A stretch of 64,000 nucleotides of DNA from Campylobacter lari subsp. concheus (GTDB lineage Bacteria > Campylobacterota > Campylobacteria > Campylobacterales > Campylobacteraceae), in the NCBI RefSeq assembly GCF_008245025.1, contig NZ_CP043426.1, positions 1,364,001-1,428,000 of the forward strand, in the 5' to 3' direction. Shown one piece after another: positions 52,924 through 61,832 of the stretch; positions within the stretch are counted from its first letter, which is position 1; every line of letters starts with the position of its first letter. Made by a program: the position numbers and the translations under genes. The notes under the pieces were generated by a model. It worked only from the letters and a program-made list of their open reading frames with translations, had not been told where the DNA came from and did not search any database.

Positions 52924-53481
52924 ATGCTAAATGAAATTTATACCAAGCAAAAACAACAATCAGATAAAAGCTTAGAGGCTTTAAAAAAAGATTTTACCAC
53001 CATAAGAACTGGTAAAGTAAATATTAACATACTTGATCATATTCATGTTGATTATTATGGTAGTGCAACCCCACTTAATCAAGTAGCAACAGTTTTAGCA
53101 ACCGATGCTTCAACTATTAGCATTACTCCTTGGGAAAAATCAATGTTAAAAACTATAGAAAGTGCTATAGCTGCAGCAAACATAGGAGTAAATCCAAATA
53201 ATGATGGTGAAAGTGTAAAATTATTCTTTCCACCTATGACAAGAGAACAAAGAGAAGAAAATGCTAAAAATGCCAAAGCTATGGGAGAAAAAGCTAAAGT
53301 AGCCATTAGAAATATTAGAAAAGACGCAAATGATGCGGTTAAAAAGTTAGAAAAAGATAAAGCAATTTCAGAAGATGAAGCTAAAAAAGCTTATGATGAG
53401 GTTCAAAAACAAACTGATAATTACACAGCAAAAGTAGATGAATTAGTTAAAAATAAAGAAGCAGAACTTTTAAAGGTTTGA
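52924..53481 (+). CDS. frr: Ribosome recycling factor
   Basis: A 185-residue factor that splits post-termination ribosomes with EF-G. Family features are [10 protein letters not shown] (about 25), [13 protein letters not shown] (about 42), [10 protein letters not shown] (about 102) and the long coiled-coil helical arms up to the end. Length is exactly typical. It starts 11 bp after secG. Confidence 0.98.
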   Translation: MLNEIYTKQKQQSDKSLEALKKDFTTIRTGKVNINILDHIHVDYYGSATPLNQVATVLATDASTISITPWEKSMLKTIESAIAAANIGVNPNNDGESVKLFFPPMTREQREENAKNAKAMGEKAKVAIRNIRKDANDAVKKLEKDKAISEDEAKKAYDEVQKQTDNYTAKVDELVKNKEAELLKV

Positions 53482-53483
53482 TA

Positions 53484-54092
53484 ATGAACTTAGAACAAAT
53501 TTATAAAGATTGTGGGGCATACCTACAAGGGCATTTCTTGCTTAGCTCAGGGAAACACTCTGAGTTTTACCTTCAAAGTGCTAAAGTTTTAGAAAATCCA
53601 AAACTAGCAGGTGAGCTTTGCGAAGAGCTTGCAAAAGTTATTGCTAGTTTTAACATTGAATTTGATAGCATTTGTTCTCCTGCTTTGGGTGGAATTTTAG
53701 CAGGTTATGAGCTTGCTAGAGCTTGCAACAAACGCTTTATTTTCACTGAGCGCGTAGAAGGAATGATGAATCTTAGACGTGGTTTTGAAGTAAAAAAAGG
53801 TGAAAAATTTATCGTTTGCGAAGATATTATTACAACAGGTGGTTCTGCGCTTGAGAGTGCAAAAATCATCGAGAGCTTAGGTGGAGAAGTAGTAGGCTTT
53901 GCAGCTTTAGCAAATCGTGGGTTTTGTGCGGTAAAAAATTTAAACAATCCAAGAAAAGAAAATGCAAAACTGCCTGAAAATTTACCACTTTTTGCACTAG
54001 GAAATTTCGAATTTGACATTTATGAAGCAAATGCTTGTCCACTTTGTGAAAAAGGCACCAAAGCTATCAAACCTGGTAGTCGTGGAAACTAA
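53484..54092 (+). CDS. pyrE: Orotate phosphoribosyltransferase
   Basis: A 202-residue enzyme of pyrimidine synthesis that joins orotate to PRPP. The PRPP loop is [17 protein letters not shown] (about 110-126). [15 protein letters not shown] near the N-terminus is the usual orotate site. ATG 53484 is preferred over the in-frame TTG 53478. The C-terminus has an extra CPLCEKG stretch seen in relatives. Confidence 0.96.
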   Translation: MNLEQIYKDCGAYLQGHFLLSSGKHSEFYLQSAKVLENPKLAGELCEELAKVIASFNIEFDSICSPALGGILAGYELARACNKRFIFTERVEGMMNLRRGFEVKKGEKFIVCEDIITTGGSALESAKIIESLGGEVVGFAALANRGFCAVKNLNNPRKENAKLPENLPLFALGNFEFDIYEANACPLCEKGTKAIKPGSRGN

Positions 54093-54508
54093 TGAAAACT
54101 AAAGCAAAAATAGCTACTCGCTTTTTAAGATTTAAAGCTTTTTTGATTGATCTGTTTTTGCTTTATGTGCCTATTTTGTATTTATTTTATTTTACACTTG
54201 GCTCTAAAGAAGCTTTTTTAAACAATCAATTTATAATTTTTTTATGTCCTTTAATTTTTGGGCTTTTACAAGCCTTATTTTTATCAAAAAAAGCTCAAAG
54301 TCCTGGGCTTAAAGCTTATGATTTATATTTAATTGATCTTAAAAATGGTCAAAAACTTAATTTTTTTAGAATACTCTTGCGCTATATGATTTTTATCGTA
54401 AGTTTTGGTTTATTGATTGGGTTTTTGGTAAGTTTTTTAAGAAAAGATACTTTGGCTTTGCATGATATTTTAAGCCAAAGCGTTATTGTAACAAAGGTAG
54501 AAAAATGA
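54092..54508 (+). CDS. RDD family membrane protein
   Basis: A 138-residue protein with three hydrophobic segments. The family motif is seen as RFLRFKAFLIDLFLLYVP near residue 10 (R...D) and KDTLALHDILSQSVIV near the end (aligned with the usual DxxH-D region). RDD proteins may act in ion homeostasis, but the substrate is unknown. It shares one base with pyrE and four with nrdB, inside an operon. Confidence 0.85.
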   Translation: MKTKAKIATRFLRFKAFLIDLFLLYVPILYLFYFTLGSKEAFLNNQFIIFLCPLIFGLLQALFLSKKAQSPGLKAYDLYLIDLKNGQKLNFFRILLRYMIFIVSFGLLIGFLVSFLRKDTLALHDILSQSVIVTKVEK

Positions 54509-55527
54509 ATAGAAAAAGAATTTACAATCCAAAATCAAATGAAACTTTAAATGATAGAAAAGTATTTAATGGTAATCCTCATGGTATTTTAAATTTTACT
54601 AAAGCAAAATACACTTGGGCTTTAAAGCTTTGGGATTTAATGGAGGCAAATACTTGGTTTCCAAAAGAAGTAGATACAACCAAAGATGCACTTGATTATC
54701 GCTGCAATCTAACCGTGGCAGAAAAAAGAATGTATGATTTAGTTTGGTCTCAACTTATCTCAATGGATAGTTTTCAAACAAATAATCTTGCTGACAATAT
54801 CAATCCTTATATCACAGCACCTGAAATCAATGCTGTTTTAGCAAGACAAGCTTATGAAGAAGCAAATCACTCAAAATCTTATGCAGTAATGGTTGAAGCA
54901 ATCTGTGAAAATACAGACTTAATTTATGAAATGGAAAAACATGATGAAACTTTAAGAGAAAAAAATGATTTCATTTCAAGCATTTATGAAGAATTAGCTG
55001 GTGAAGTAGATGATAATAAACTCTTACTTGCAATGGTAGCAAATCAAATCTTAGAAGGGGTGTATTTTTACAGTGGTTTTACTGCTATTTATGCTTTAGC
55101 ACGCGCAGGGAAAATGCTAGGATCAGCACAAATGATACGCTTTATACAAAGAGATGAGATTACACATTTGCTATTATTTCAAAATATGATTAATTCTGTG
55201 CGCAAAGAAAGACCCGATTTGTTTAGTGATACCAATGTAAGTAAAATCTATGATATGTTTAAAAAAGCAGGTGAACTTGAAATTAAATGGGGTAAATACA
55301 TCACTCAAAATCAAATCATGGGCTTTACAGATGATATTATAGAAGAATACATTCATTATCTTGTTGATCAAAGACTAGTTGCTATCAATCTTGATAAAAT
55401 ATACAATGCAAAACATCCTATTAAATGGGTGGATGATTTTTCTAAATTTAATGATCAAAAGAGTAATTTCTTTGAAAGCAAGGTTACAAATTACTCCAAA
55501 GGAAGCTTAAGTTTTGATGACTTCTAA
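54505..55527 (+). CDS. nrdB: Class Ia ribonucleotide reductase, beta subunit
   Basis: A 340-residue subunit that holds the di-iron tyrosyl radical cofactor used to make deoxyribonucleotides. Iron ligands are seen in RQAYEEANHSKSY (about 114-126), YEELAGEVDD and IQRDEITHLLLFQN (about 213-226). The C-terminal DDF tail binds the alpha subunit, which is not in the window. Four-base overlap with the RDD gene. Confidence 0.96.
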   Translation: MNRKRIYNPKSNETLNDRKVFNGNPHGILNFTKAKYTWALKLWDLMEANTWFPKEVDTTKDALDYRCNLTVAEKRMYDLVWSQLISMDSFQTNNLADNINPYITAPEINAVLARQAYEEANHSKSYAVMVEAICENTDLIYEMEKHDETLREKNDFISSIYEELAGEVDDNKLLLAMVANQILEGVYFYSGFTAIYALARAGKMLGSAQMIRFIQRDEITHLLLFQNMINSVRKERPDLFSDTNVSKIYDMFKKAGELEIKWGKYITQNQIMGFTDDIIEEYIHYLVDQRLVAINLDKIYNAKHPIKWVDDFSKFNDQKSNFFESKVTNYSKGSLSFDDF

Positions 55528-55651
55528 GTCTCAAAACTACTCGTTTTTTTATACTTTTTAAATCAAATCTCTTTTTTAGTTTAATATTTTATTTTTATTT
55601 ATTCTAATATAGTAAAATCGGCGGTTTTTATTTTATTTCAAAGGGGAAATG

Positions 55652-55819
55652 ATGGAGTTTTTAGAACTTTTGTTAATCTTTATCGCCATAGTCCTCATGA
55701 TAGTTAAACCAGAAAAAGAAAAATTAGCTTTTTCTATACTTGTAATTTCATGGGCTATTATGGTATTTGACTATTTAGGTCGTAAATCAGGCGCAATCTT
55801 AGGCCTAATGAATCTATAA
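55652..55819 (+). CDS. dba: Dba, small membrane protein paired with DsbI
   Basis: A 55-residue protein (begins MEFLELLLIFIAIVL) with two hydrophobic segments separated by KPEKEK. Its position directly before dsbI, separated by a few bases, and its size match Dba of Campylobacter, a small protein translated in coupling with DsbI. AAGGGGAAATG is the ribosome binding site; an ATG one codon earlier (55649) is possible. The frame is too short to stand out without this context. Confidence 0.8.
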   Translation: MEFLELLLIFIAIVLMIVKPEKEKLAFSILVISWAIMVFDYLGRKSGAILGLMNL

Positions 55820-55829
55820 GGTGGCAAAT

Positions 55830-57347
55830 ATGTGTGATATTAACAAAACTAAATTCTTTTACTTTTTAATGTGCTTAGCAGGCTTTTTGGTTATTTTATT
55901 GCCTGTTGGAATTGCAAATTTAATCTTTGGCTATATGCTAGGTGATAGCCCTTGTACTTCTTGCTGGGGTCAAAGAGAATCAATGATTTTCATCGGTGTA
56001 GCAGCTTTATTTGTTGTACGCTATGGTATGAAAGGTAAATTTTTAGCTTTCCTTTTAATCGCAACAGCTTTTGGTTTATGGCAATCATTTAATCATATAA
56101 GTGGCCATGCACACCGTGATCTTGATCAAGGTTTTGGCTTGCCTATTTTTGGTTTACATACTTATTTTTGGGCTGAAGTGGTATTTTGGGCAGTAGTTTT
56201 ACTACTTGGTGTTATTTTTACCTTTGCTCCAAAATTTGGTTCTTTTGAAAAAGAAATGGAAGGAGCTAGCTTTAGAAAATTAACTAAATTTAATCTAGCT
56301 GCTATGGTTATTGTTGCTTTTATCGTAGCTTCAAATGTATTTCAAGCTTTCGTAAGCACTGGTCCTGTTCCATATAGTGGACAAGGCGATCCGGTTCGTT
56401 TTAGTTTAAATCCAAAATACATCATTTGGGATGATTCGGGTTGGAGCAAAAGCTGGAAAAGCTTTTCTTTCTTAGGAAAACGCGATGTTAAAGAACCTGA
56501 CTTTGCTTTTGCGCCTGCTAGTGAAAAACTAGGTGTTCAATTTGATAATAATATTAGCAATGCTCCATTTGCAAGTATTGATGAGAATCTAAATATAACA
56601 AACGAAACAAAAATTGATTTTCCTAAAGCTATCAATACGCTTGATTATATCAATGGAGAATATGTTGCAAGTTCAAAATGGGAAGTATTTTTCCTAGATA
56701 ATAATTTTAGCACTAAAGTTGATTTTGTTTTAGATCCATATTTTTCAGCTACAATCAACCCTATCGTAGGAATTATCCCTTATCTAGATAATAAATATAT
56801 CTTAATGGGTTCTAATAAAACTTTCTTAAGATTTGCTCAAAATCCTAATGCAGATGAGACTTTACAATATGCTGATTTTATGAAAGGGGCAAATAATTTC
56901 GAAGGTCAAGGCAAAGATCTTGGTCGTGGTAGAATTGATACAGTTAGAGCTAAATTCCATCATATCTTAAGCGCAACTACTGATGGAAAATATATGTACA
57001 CAGCAACCGTTCCAAATAATAAAGACGCTAAAACTTTTGTAATTTCTAAAATTTCTTTAGCAGATAGAGTTCTTTCAGCTGAATTTACTCCTAAAGCTGA
57101 TCTAAAAGAAGGGAAAACTTTAGGTGATCTTTATGTAACTTCAATGGCATTTAAAGATGGTAAAATTTATGCATTAAGCAAAAAGCATAATGTTATTGCT
57201 GTAATTGATCTAGATAAAGAAGAAGTTGTAAAAACCATTTCTTATCCAGAAAATATAACTAATGCAAGAAGCTTATTCTTTAAAGATGGCAAAATGCATA
57301 TCTTATCTTATCAAGATGGATCAAACATCCTTTATACACTTGATTAA
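55830..57347 (+). CDS. dsbI: Disulfide bond protein DsbI (DsbB-like)
   Basis: A 505-residue inner-membrane thiol-oxidising protein. The N-terminal part has about five membrane helices with a CxxC at C42-C45 (DSPCTSCWGQRES), as in DsbB. The larger C-terminal part (about 190-505) is a periplasmic domain with beta-propeller-like repeats, the feature that sets DsbI apart from DsbB. ATG 55830 is chosen because AAGGTGG lies at the right distance; GTG 55821 is less likely. Transcribed with dba; the C. jejuni dba-dsbI operon is reported to respond to iron. Confidence 0.9.
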   Translation: MCDINKTKFFYFLMCLAGFLVILLPVGIANLIFGYMLGDSPCTSCWGQRESMIFIGVAALFVVRYGMKGKFLAFLLIATAFGLWQSFNHISGHAHRDLDQGFGLPIFGLHTYFWAEVVFWAVVLLLGVIFTFAPKFGSFEKEMEGASFRKLTKFNLAAMVIVAFIVASNVFQAFVSTGPVPYSGQGDPVRFSLNPKYIIWDDSGWSKSWKSFSFLGKRDVKEPDFAFAPASEKLGVQFDNNISNAPFASIDENLNITNETKIDFPKAINTLDYINGEYVASSKWEVFFLDNNFSTKVDFVLDPYFSATINPIVGIIPYLDNKYILMGSNKTFLRFAQNPNADETLQYADFMKGANNFEGQGKDLGRGRIDTVRAKFHHILSATTDGKYMYTATVPNNKDAKTFVISKISLADRVLSAEFTPKADLKEGKTLGDLYVTSMAFKDGKIYALSKKHNVIAVIDLDKEEVVKTISYPENITNARSLFFKDGKMHILSYQDGSNILYTLD

Positions 57348-57348
57348 T

Positions 57349-57371
57349 CTTAAGGCGTTTTACGCCTTAAG
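57349..57371 (+). terminator. Terminator hairpin after dsbI
   Basis: CTTAAGGCG (57349-57357) pairs with CGCCTTAAG (57363-57371) around a five-base loop, followed by GATTTTAAAG. The stem is strong and the T-run short. It lies directly after the stop codon. Confidence 0.8.
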
Positions 57372-57433
57372 GATTTTAAAGCTAGATAAATAAAATTTAA
57401 GATAAAATAACACTTTTTATCAAGGGGTGCTTA

Positions 57434-58066
57434 TTGATTCATATATTTGAACAAAAACAATGTCAAACCATGGCAGAGGAAATTCGTAAAAATACTTTCA
57501 TCAATGAAGAATTATTTGAAGCTTTTTGTTCCACTCCAAGAGAAATTTTTTCACCTTTAAAAATGCATGCTTATAGACTTGATGCGCTTCCTTTAATGGG
57601 TAACCAATGGATAAGCTCGCCTTTAACCGTAGCCAAAATGACTATGGCACTTGATTTTAAAGATGCTGATAGTGTTTTAGAAATAGGTTGTGGTAGCGGG
57701 TATCAAGCTGCAATTTTAAGCAAACTCATTAGAAGAGTTTTTACCATAGAGCGCATTGAAAAACTTGCAATTAGTGCTATAGAAAAATTTAAAAAACTAA
57801 ACTATACCAATATCCATGTAAAATTTGATGATGGACAAAATGGTTGGAAAAATTATGCACCTTATGATAGAATTTTACTCTCAGCTTATATAGAGCATAT
57901 TCCAAATGTATTATTTGATCAACTTGAAAACAATGGAATTTTAGTAGCTCCTTTACTCATAGGAAATCAACAATTTATCACTAAATTTACCAAAAAAGAT
58001 GGCGAGATTAGTAAAGAAGTTTTAGATGAATGTCTTTTTGTGCCCATCAAAGACGGTAAAGAATAA
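57434..58066 (+). CDS. pcm: Protein-L-isoaspartate O-methyltransferase
   Basis: A 210-residue repair enzyme that methylates isoaspartyl residues in aged proteins. The SAM-binding motif is VLEIGCGSGYQAAILSKL (about 79-96), with the post-motif VFTIERIEKL and the later YDRILLSAY. TTG 57434 is used as start because AAGGGG lies seven bases before it and no nearby ATG has a ribosome binding site. Length is close to family norms. Confidence 0.93.
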   Translation: MIHIFEQKQCQTMAEEIRKNTFINEELFEAFCSTPREIFSPLKMHAYRLDALPLMGNQWISSPLTVAKMTMALDFKDADSVLEIGCGSGYQAAILSKLIRRVFTIERIEKLAISAIEKFKKLNYTNIHVKFDDGQNGWKNYAPYDRILLSAYIEHIPNVLFDQLENNGILVAPLLIGNQQFITKFTKKDGEISKEVLDECLFVPIKDGKE

Positions 58067-58170
58067 TCCTACTAATTTTTAGGATAAATATTTAATTTTA
58101 ATATAATTATTTTTAAACATAAGCTTTTTATAGGGGATATTTTTTTATAATTATATTAAAAAGGAATATT

Positions 58171-58911
58171 ATGAGCTTTAAAAAAATACTTTTTGGTTTA
58201 TTTACCACTAGCATGCTTTTTGCCTACGAGCAAATACCTCAAAATACCTCGCATGGAAATTTTATAGACAAAGATAAATGGAAAAATTTAGATAAAAACT
58301 GGATTTATTGTGAAAGTGGATTAAATCAAGATTTTATTAATATAAACAGCAAAAAAGCTACAAGCAAAAATCATCCTTTAGAATTTAACTATTCAAATGA
58401 CTCTTTTGGTTTAATGAATGATGGTTATACTATAAAAATGCATTTTGCAAGTAATGGAAGCCATATCATACTAGATAATACAGCTTATAATTTATCTCAT
58501 TTTCACTTTCATAGCCCATCAAAAATTTCTATTAATAAAAAATCTTATCCTTTAGAAATTCATTTTAGCCATGTAAGTCAAAAAGGTGATATAACAGTGG
58601 TTGTGCTGTTTTTACAAGAAGGTGTGGAAAATCCTTTTATTAAAAAAATCATCCGTGCTTTTCCTAGAAAAGAAGGCGATAAACTTTATGTTCAAGGCTT
58701 AAGCGCCAATGAGTTATTACCAAATAATCTTCAATCTTTTTATATCTTTAAAAATAAACTCAACAAGCCTTGTAATCAAAAAATCACTTGGATAGTTTTA
58801 AAAGATATAAGCTATGCCTCTAAAGAGCAAATCCAAATCATACAAAATTTAATGGGAAAAAATGAGAATTTAAAAATACAAGAAATTAATAATCTAGAAC
58901 AAAATGATTAA
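58171..58911 (+). CDS. Alpha-carbonic-anhydrase-like exported protein with altered active site
   Basis: A 246-residue protein with a signal peptide (cleavage about residue 18). The three zinc His are present (H112, H114 in LSHFHFHSPS and H131 in LEIHFSH). Residues of the catalytic hydrogen-bond network differ from the family: Gln92 (human CA II numbering) is His110, Glu106 is Lys118 (PSKIS where PSENT is usual), and the TTPPC segment is KLNKPC (196-201), so Thr199 and Thr200 are replaced. The two Cys that form the bacterial disulfide remain (C47, C201). It may bind zinc but have low or no hydratase activity. AAAGGA precedes the ATG. Confidence 0.82.
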   Translation: MSFKKILFGLFTTSMLFAYEQIPQNTSHGNFIDKDKWKNLDKNWIYCESGLNQDFININSKKATSKNHPLEFNYSNDSFGLMNDGYTIKMHFASNGSHIILDNTAYNLSHFHFHSPSKISINKKSYPLEIHFSHVSQKGDITVVVLFLQEGVENPFIKKIIRAFPRKEGDKLYVQGLSANELLPNNLQSFYIFKNKLNKPCNQKITWIVLKDISYASKEQIQIIQNLMGKNENLKIQEINNLEQND

Positions 58912-58930
58912 GCATAGCTTGCTTAATCAT
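58904..58930. terminator. Bidirectional terminator between convergent genes
   Basis: ATGATTAAGCA (58904-58914) pairs perfectly with TGCTTAATCAT (58920-58930) across a five-base loop. The stem covers both stop codons of the facing genes. Confidence 0.8.
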
Positions 58931-59555
58931 GTATAAAAACTTGAATTTTTTCTAAATTAGCTCTAAAAAGTTTAAAATTTAACTCACAAGATATTTTTAA
59001 ATCAGCAAAAAAAGGATTTTTCAGGCTAGCTATGAGTAAATAATCATCTTTTTTTAAAACTCTTTGTGTGGAAAATTCTTTATTCTTTACTTTCTCAAAA
59101 ATACTTTCACTTGAGTTAATATCTTCTTTTAATTTCTTGCTATAAAGCAAAATTCCGCAAAAGAAATTCCCAAATTCATCTTTAAATTTCACATCATAAA
59201 GAATAAAATCATCAAAAACAAAAGAATTTTGAGAATGATAAGTTTTTAAAGAAAAATCAAAAGCAATTTTTTCAAAATCTTTTTGATCAAAACCTTGTTT
59301 ATCAAATTTAGCATTATTTTGTTTTAAAAATTCCTCACACATTTTAAACACAAGCTCATTGCGTCCCCACATAAGCTTTCTTCCTAAAATTCTAAAAAAC
59401 AAAACTCCCGCTAAAACAGCAAAAAACAAAGCTATAATCACGTCTTTACTAAATTGAAAAGCAAGAAAAAATATAACCAAAGCTTCAACAAATGCTAAAA
59501 TTTGCAAAGCTTTGAGTCTTTTATTTAAAGCTTGTCTTATGGCTTCAAAATCCAT
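58923..59555 (-). CDS. Membrane protein of unknown function (DUF3137-like)
   Basis: A 210-residue protein with two adjacent hydrophobic helices (about 18-36 and 38-56), then a basic linker (RILGRKLMWGRNE) and a soluble domain. Layout and the cytosolic FxxxKTYHSxNSFVFDDF stretch recall the DUF3137 family, whose function is unknown. It overlaps typA by one base (TAATG), so it is translated with that gene. Confidence 0.65.
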   Translation of the reverse strand: MDFEAIRQALNKRLKALQILAFVEALVIFFLAFQFSKDVIIALFFAVLAGVLFFRILGRKLMWGRNELVFKMCEEFLKQNNAKFDKQGFDQKDFEKIAFDFSLKTYHSQNSFVFDDFILYDVKFKDEFGNFFCGILLYSKKLKEDINSSESIFEKVKNKEFSTQRVLKKDDYLLIASLKNPFFADLKISCELNFKLFRANLEKIQVFIHD

Positions 59556-61363
59556 TAAGACTTAGCCTTTTCCATTCTTTTTCTTTGAGTAGGATCAAGA
59601 TATCTTTTTCTAACTCTAATATTTTGCGGAGTAACCTCTACAAGCTCATCTTCTTCTATCCACTCTAACGCTCTTTCAAGGCTTAATTTTCTAGGTGGTA
59701 CAAGCTTAATTGCATCATCGCTACCACTTGCTCTAACATTAGTTAAATTTTTTCCCTTAATAGGATTAACATCTAAATCATTTGGACGAGAATGCTCGCC
59801 TATAATCATACCTGTATATACTTTTGTTTGAGGATCAATAAACAATACCCCTCTATCTTGCAAATTAAATAAAGAATACCCTAGTGCAACACCATTTTCC
59901 ATAGAGATTAACGCGCCATTATTTCTTTTTTCAACTGCTCCGCTAAATGGACGAAACTCTAAAAAGCTGTGGTTCATCACACCCTCGCCTTTAGTATCTG
60001 TTAAAAATTGTGATCTAAATCCTATAAGCCCACGCGCAGGAATTTCAAACTCAAGCCTTGTTTGACCATCTCCAGTTGGTGTCATAGTTTTCATTTCAGC
60101 TTTTCTTTTACCTAATTTTTCAATCACAACCCCAGTAAAATCATCAGGTACATCAATTACTAAATGCTCAAATGGTTCTGTTTTAACTCCATCTTCTACC
60201 TTAACGATAACTTCAGGTCTTCCCATGCAAAACTCAAAACCTTCTCTACGCATATTTTCAGCCAAGATAGTTATTTGAAGTTCACCTCTTCCGCTTACTT
60301 TAAATTTACCCTCGCCTGTGCTTTCATATTTCATGGCAATATTAGTTTTCATCTCAGCTTCTAGACGTTCTGCGATTTTATTTGAAGTTACATGCTTGCC
60401 TTCAGTACCTGCTAAGGGACCATCGTTTACTGAAAATACTATGCTTAAAGTTGGTTCTTCTATATGTAAAGGATCAAGCGGCATAGGGTTGTTTGGGTCT
60501 ACCACACTATCTCCTACATCTAAAGCTTCAAAACCTGCAATTGCTACAATATCACCTGTTCCTGCCTCATCGATGTCCATTTTTTCAAGACCCATAAAAC
60601 CAATAAGTTTTGAAATTCTTCCATTGATTTTAGAACCATCTGCCTTAGCAAGCATTACATTTTGATTTTTCTTTACTTTACCATTAAAAATTCTTGCAAT
60701 TCCTATTTTACCAACGAAATTATCATAACCTAGAGTAAAAACTTGAAGCTGTAAAGGGTTTTCATCACTACCGCTTGGAGCAGGTACGCGCTCAAGTATA
60801 GTCTTAAACAATGGCTCCATATTAGCACTTTCATCTTCAAGTGCAAGTTTTGCGTAACCATTTTTAGCAGCTGCATAAACTACAGCAAAATCAAGTTGTT
60901 CATCATTTGCTTCTAAAGCCACAAAAAGATCAAAAATTTCATTAATTACTCTTTCAGGATCGGCAGCTGGTTTGTCGATTTTATTAATAACAACAATAGG
61001 TTTAAGCCCTAAAGATAAAGCTTTTTTTACCACAAATTTAGTTTGAGGCATAACACCTTCTTGCGCATCAACCAAAAGCAAAACTCCATCAACCATTTTT
61101 AACACACGCTCAACCTCACCGCCAAAATCAGCATGACCTGGAGTGTCTATGATATTTATTTTGGTGCCTTTATAATTAATAGCAGTATTTTTAGAAAGTA
61201 TAGTAATACCTCTTTCTTTTTCTATATCATTACTATCCATCACACGCTCTGCTATTTGCTCGCGTTCACTAAAGGTTCCTGATTGTTTTAAAAGCTCATC
61301 TACCATTGTTGTTTTTCCATGGTCAACGTGAGCTATAACAGCTATATTTCTAATATTGTCCAA
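59555..61363 (-). CDS. typA: Ribosome-associated GTPase TypA/BipA
   Basis: A 602-residue translational GTPase related to EF-G that acts in 50S assembly and stress response. The GTP motifs are complete: AHVDHGKTT (about 13-21), DTPGHADF (about 76-83) and INKIDKP (about 130). Domain order follows BipA, ending in the basic C-terminal domain. TTG 61363 is taken as the start because GGAGAA lies just upstream and the result has the family's exact length; a more distal in-frame start would add 24 residues of poor composition. It is divergent from the sigma-54 fliK cluster. Confidence 0.95.
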   Translation of the reverse strand: MDNIRNIAVIAHVDHGKTTMVDELLKQSGTFSEREQIAERVMDSNDIEKERGITILSKNTAINYKGTKINIIDTPGHADFGGEVERVLKMVDGVLLLVDAQEGVMPQTKFVVKKALSLGLKPIVVINKIDKPAADPERVINEIFDLFVALEANDEQLDFAVVYAAAKNGYAKLALEDESANMEPLFKTILERVPAPSGSDENPLQLQVFTLGYDNFVGKIGIARIFNGKVKKNQNVMLAKADGSKINGRISKLIGFMGLEKMDIDEAGTGDIVAIAGFEALDVGDSVVDPNNPMPLDPLHIEEPTLSIVFSVNDGPLAGTEGKHVTSNKIAERLEAEMKTNIAMKYESTGEGKFKVSGRGELQITILAENMRREGFEFCMGRPEVIVKVEDGVKTEPFEHLVIDVPDDFTGVVIEKLGKRKAEMKTMTPTGDGQTRLEFEIPARGLIGFRSQFLTDTKGEGVMNHSFLEFRPFSGAVEKRNNGALISMENGVALGYSLFNLQDRGVLFIDPQTKVYTGMIIGEHSRPNDLDVNPIKGKNLTNVRASGSDDAIKLVPPRKLSLERALEWIEEDELVEVTPQNIRVRKRYLDPTQRKRMEKAKS

Positions 61364-61436
61364 GTTTTTCTCCAAAGTCTTAAATTTAAAATCTAATATT
61401 ATATAAAAAAATTGCTTAAAAATTAAGATTGCCAAA

Positions 61437-61454
61437 TTGGAACACTTGTTGCTT
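61437..61454 (+). promoter_or_regulatory. Sigma-54 promoter of the fliK cluster
   Basis: TTGGAACACTTGTTGCTT has GG at 61439-61440 and GC at 61451-61452, spaced by exactly ten bases. It lies 37 bp before the start codon of the first gene. Confidence 0.9.
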
Positions 61455-61490
61455 TTATTTTGGCTAAGAATTATTTTTAAGGAGAAAAAT

Positions 61491-61829
61491 ATGTCAAACC
61501 TAGGAACTCAAATCTTTAAAGCTAACTTAGAAAAACAAGGAACTTCAGTTTTAAATAGTAAGCATTTTATGGAACTTTTAAATTATTTAGAAGTTGTAAA
61601 TTCAAACGAAGAAAAAGAACTAAACTATGCAAAACTTTCAAGCAAAGTAAGTGAAATTTTAGATGATGCTCATAATGAAAATGCGGTTTTAAATGCTAAA
61701 AATATAGAAGAATTGCTAGTAATATTTAAAAACTTTAATCTTTCTCATGAAAATTTAAAAATTGATTGTGCAGCACAATTGCAAAATTTATTTCCAAATT
61801 TAGCAAAAAATAATTTTTTGGTAGGTTAA
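61491..61829 (+). CDS. Small unknown protein at the head of the fliK-flgD cluster
   Basis: A 112-residue soluble, helical protein (begins [12 protein letters not shown]). There is no signal peptide, membrane segment or recognised domain. AAGGAG lies just before ATG 61491, and a sigma-54 promoter lies upstream. Three bases separate it from fliK, so it is coupled. I recall an equivalent small gene in the same place in C. jejuni (Cj0040). A hook-assembly or chaperone role is plausible by context only. Confidence 0.78.
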   Translation: MSNLGTQIFKANLEKQGTSVLNSKHFMELLNYLEVVNSNEEKELNYAKLSSKVSEILDDAHNENAVLNAKNIEELLVIFKNFNLSHENLKIDCAAQLQNLFPNLAKNNFLVG

Positions 61830-61832
61830 TTA

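Noticed and set aside
61364-61435. Longer typA start adding 24 residues
   Set aside because: The extra sequence is AT-rich intergenic DNA. The TTG at 61363 has a good ribosome binding site and gives the usual protein length.
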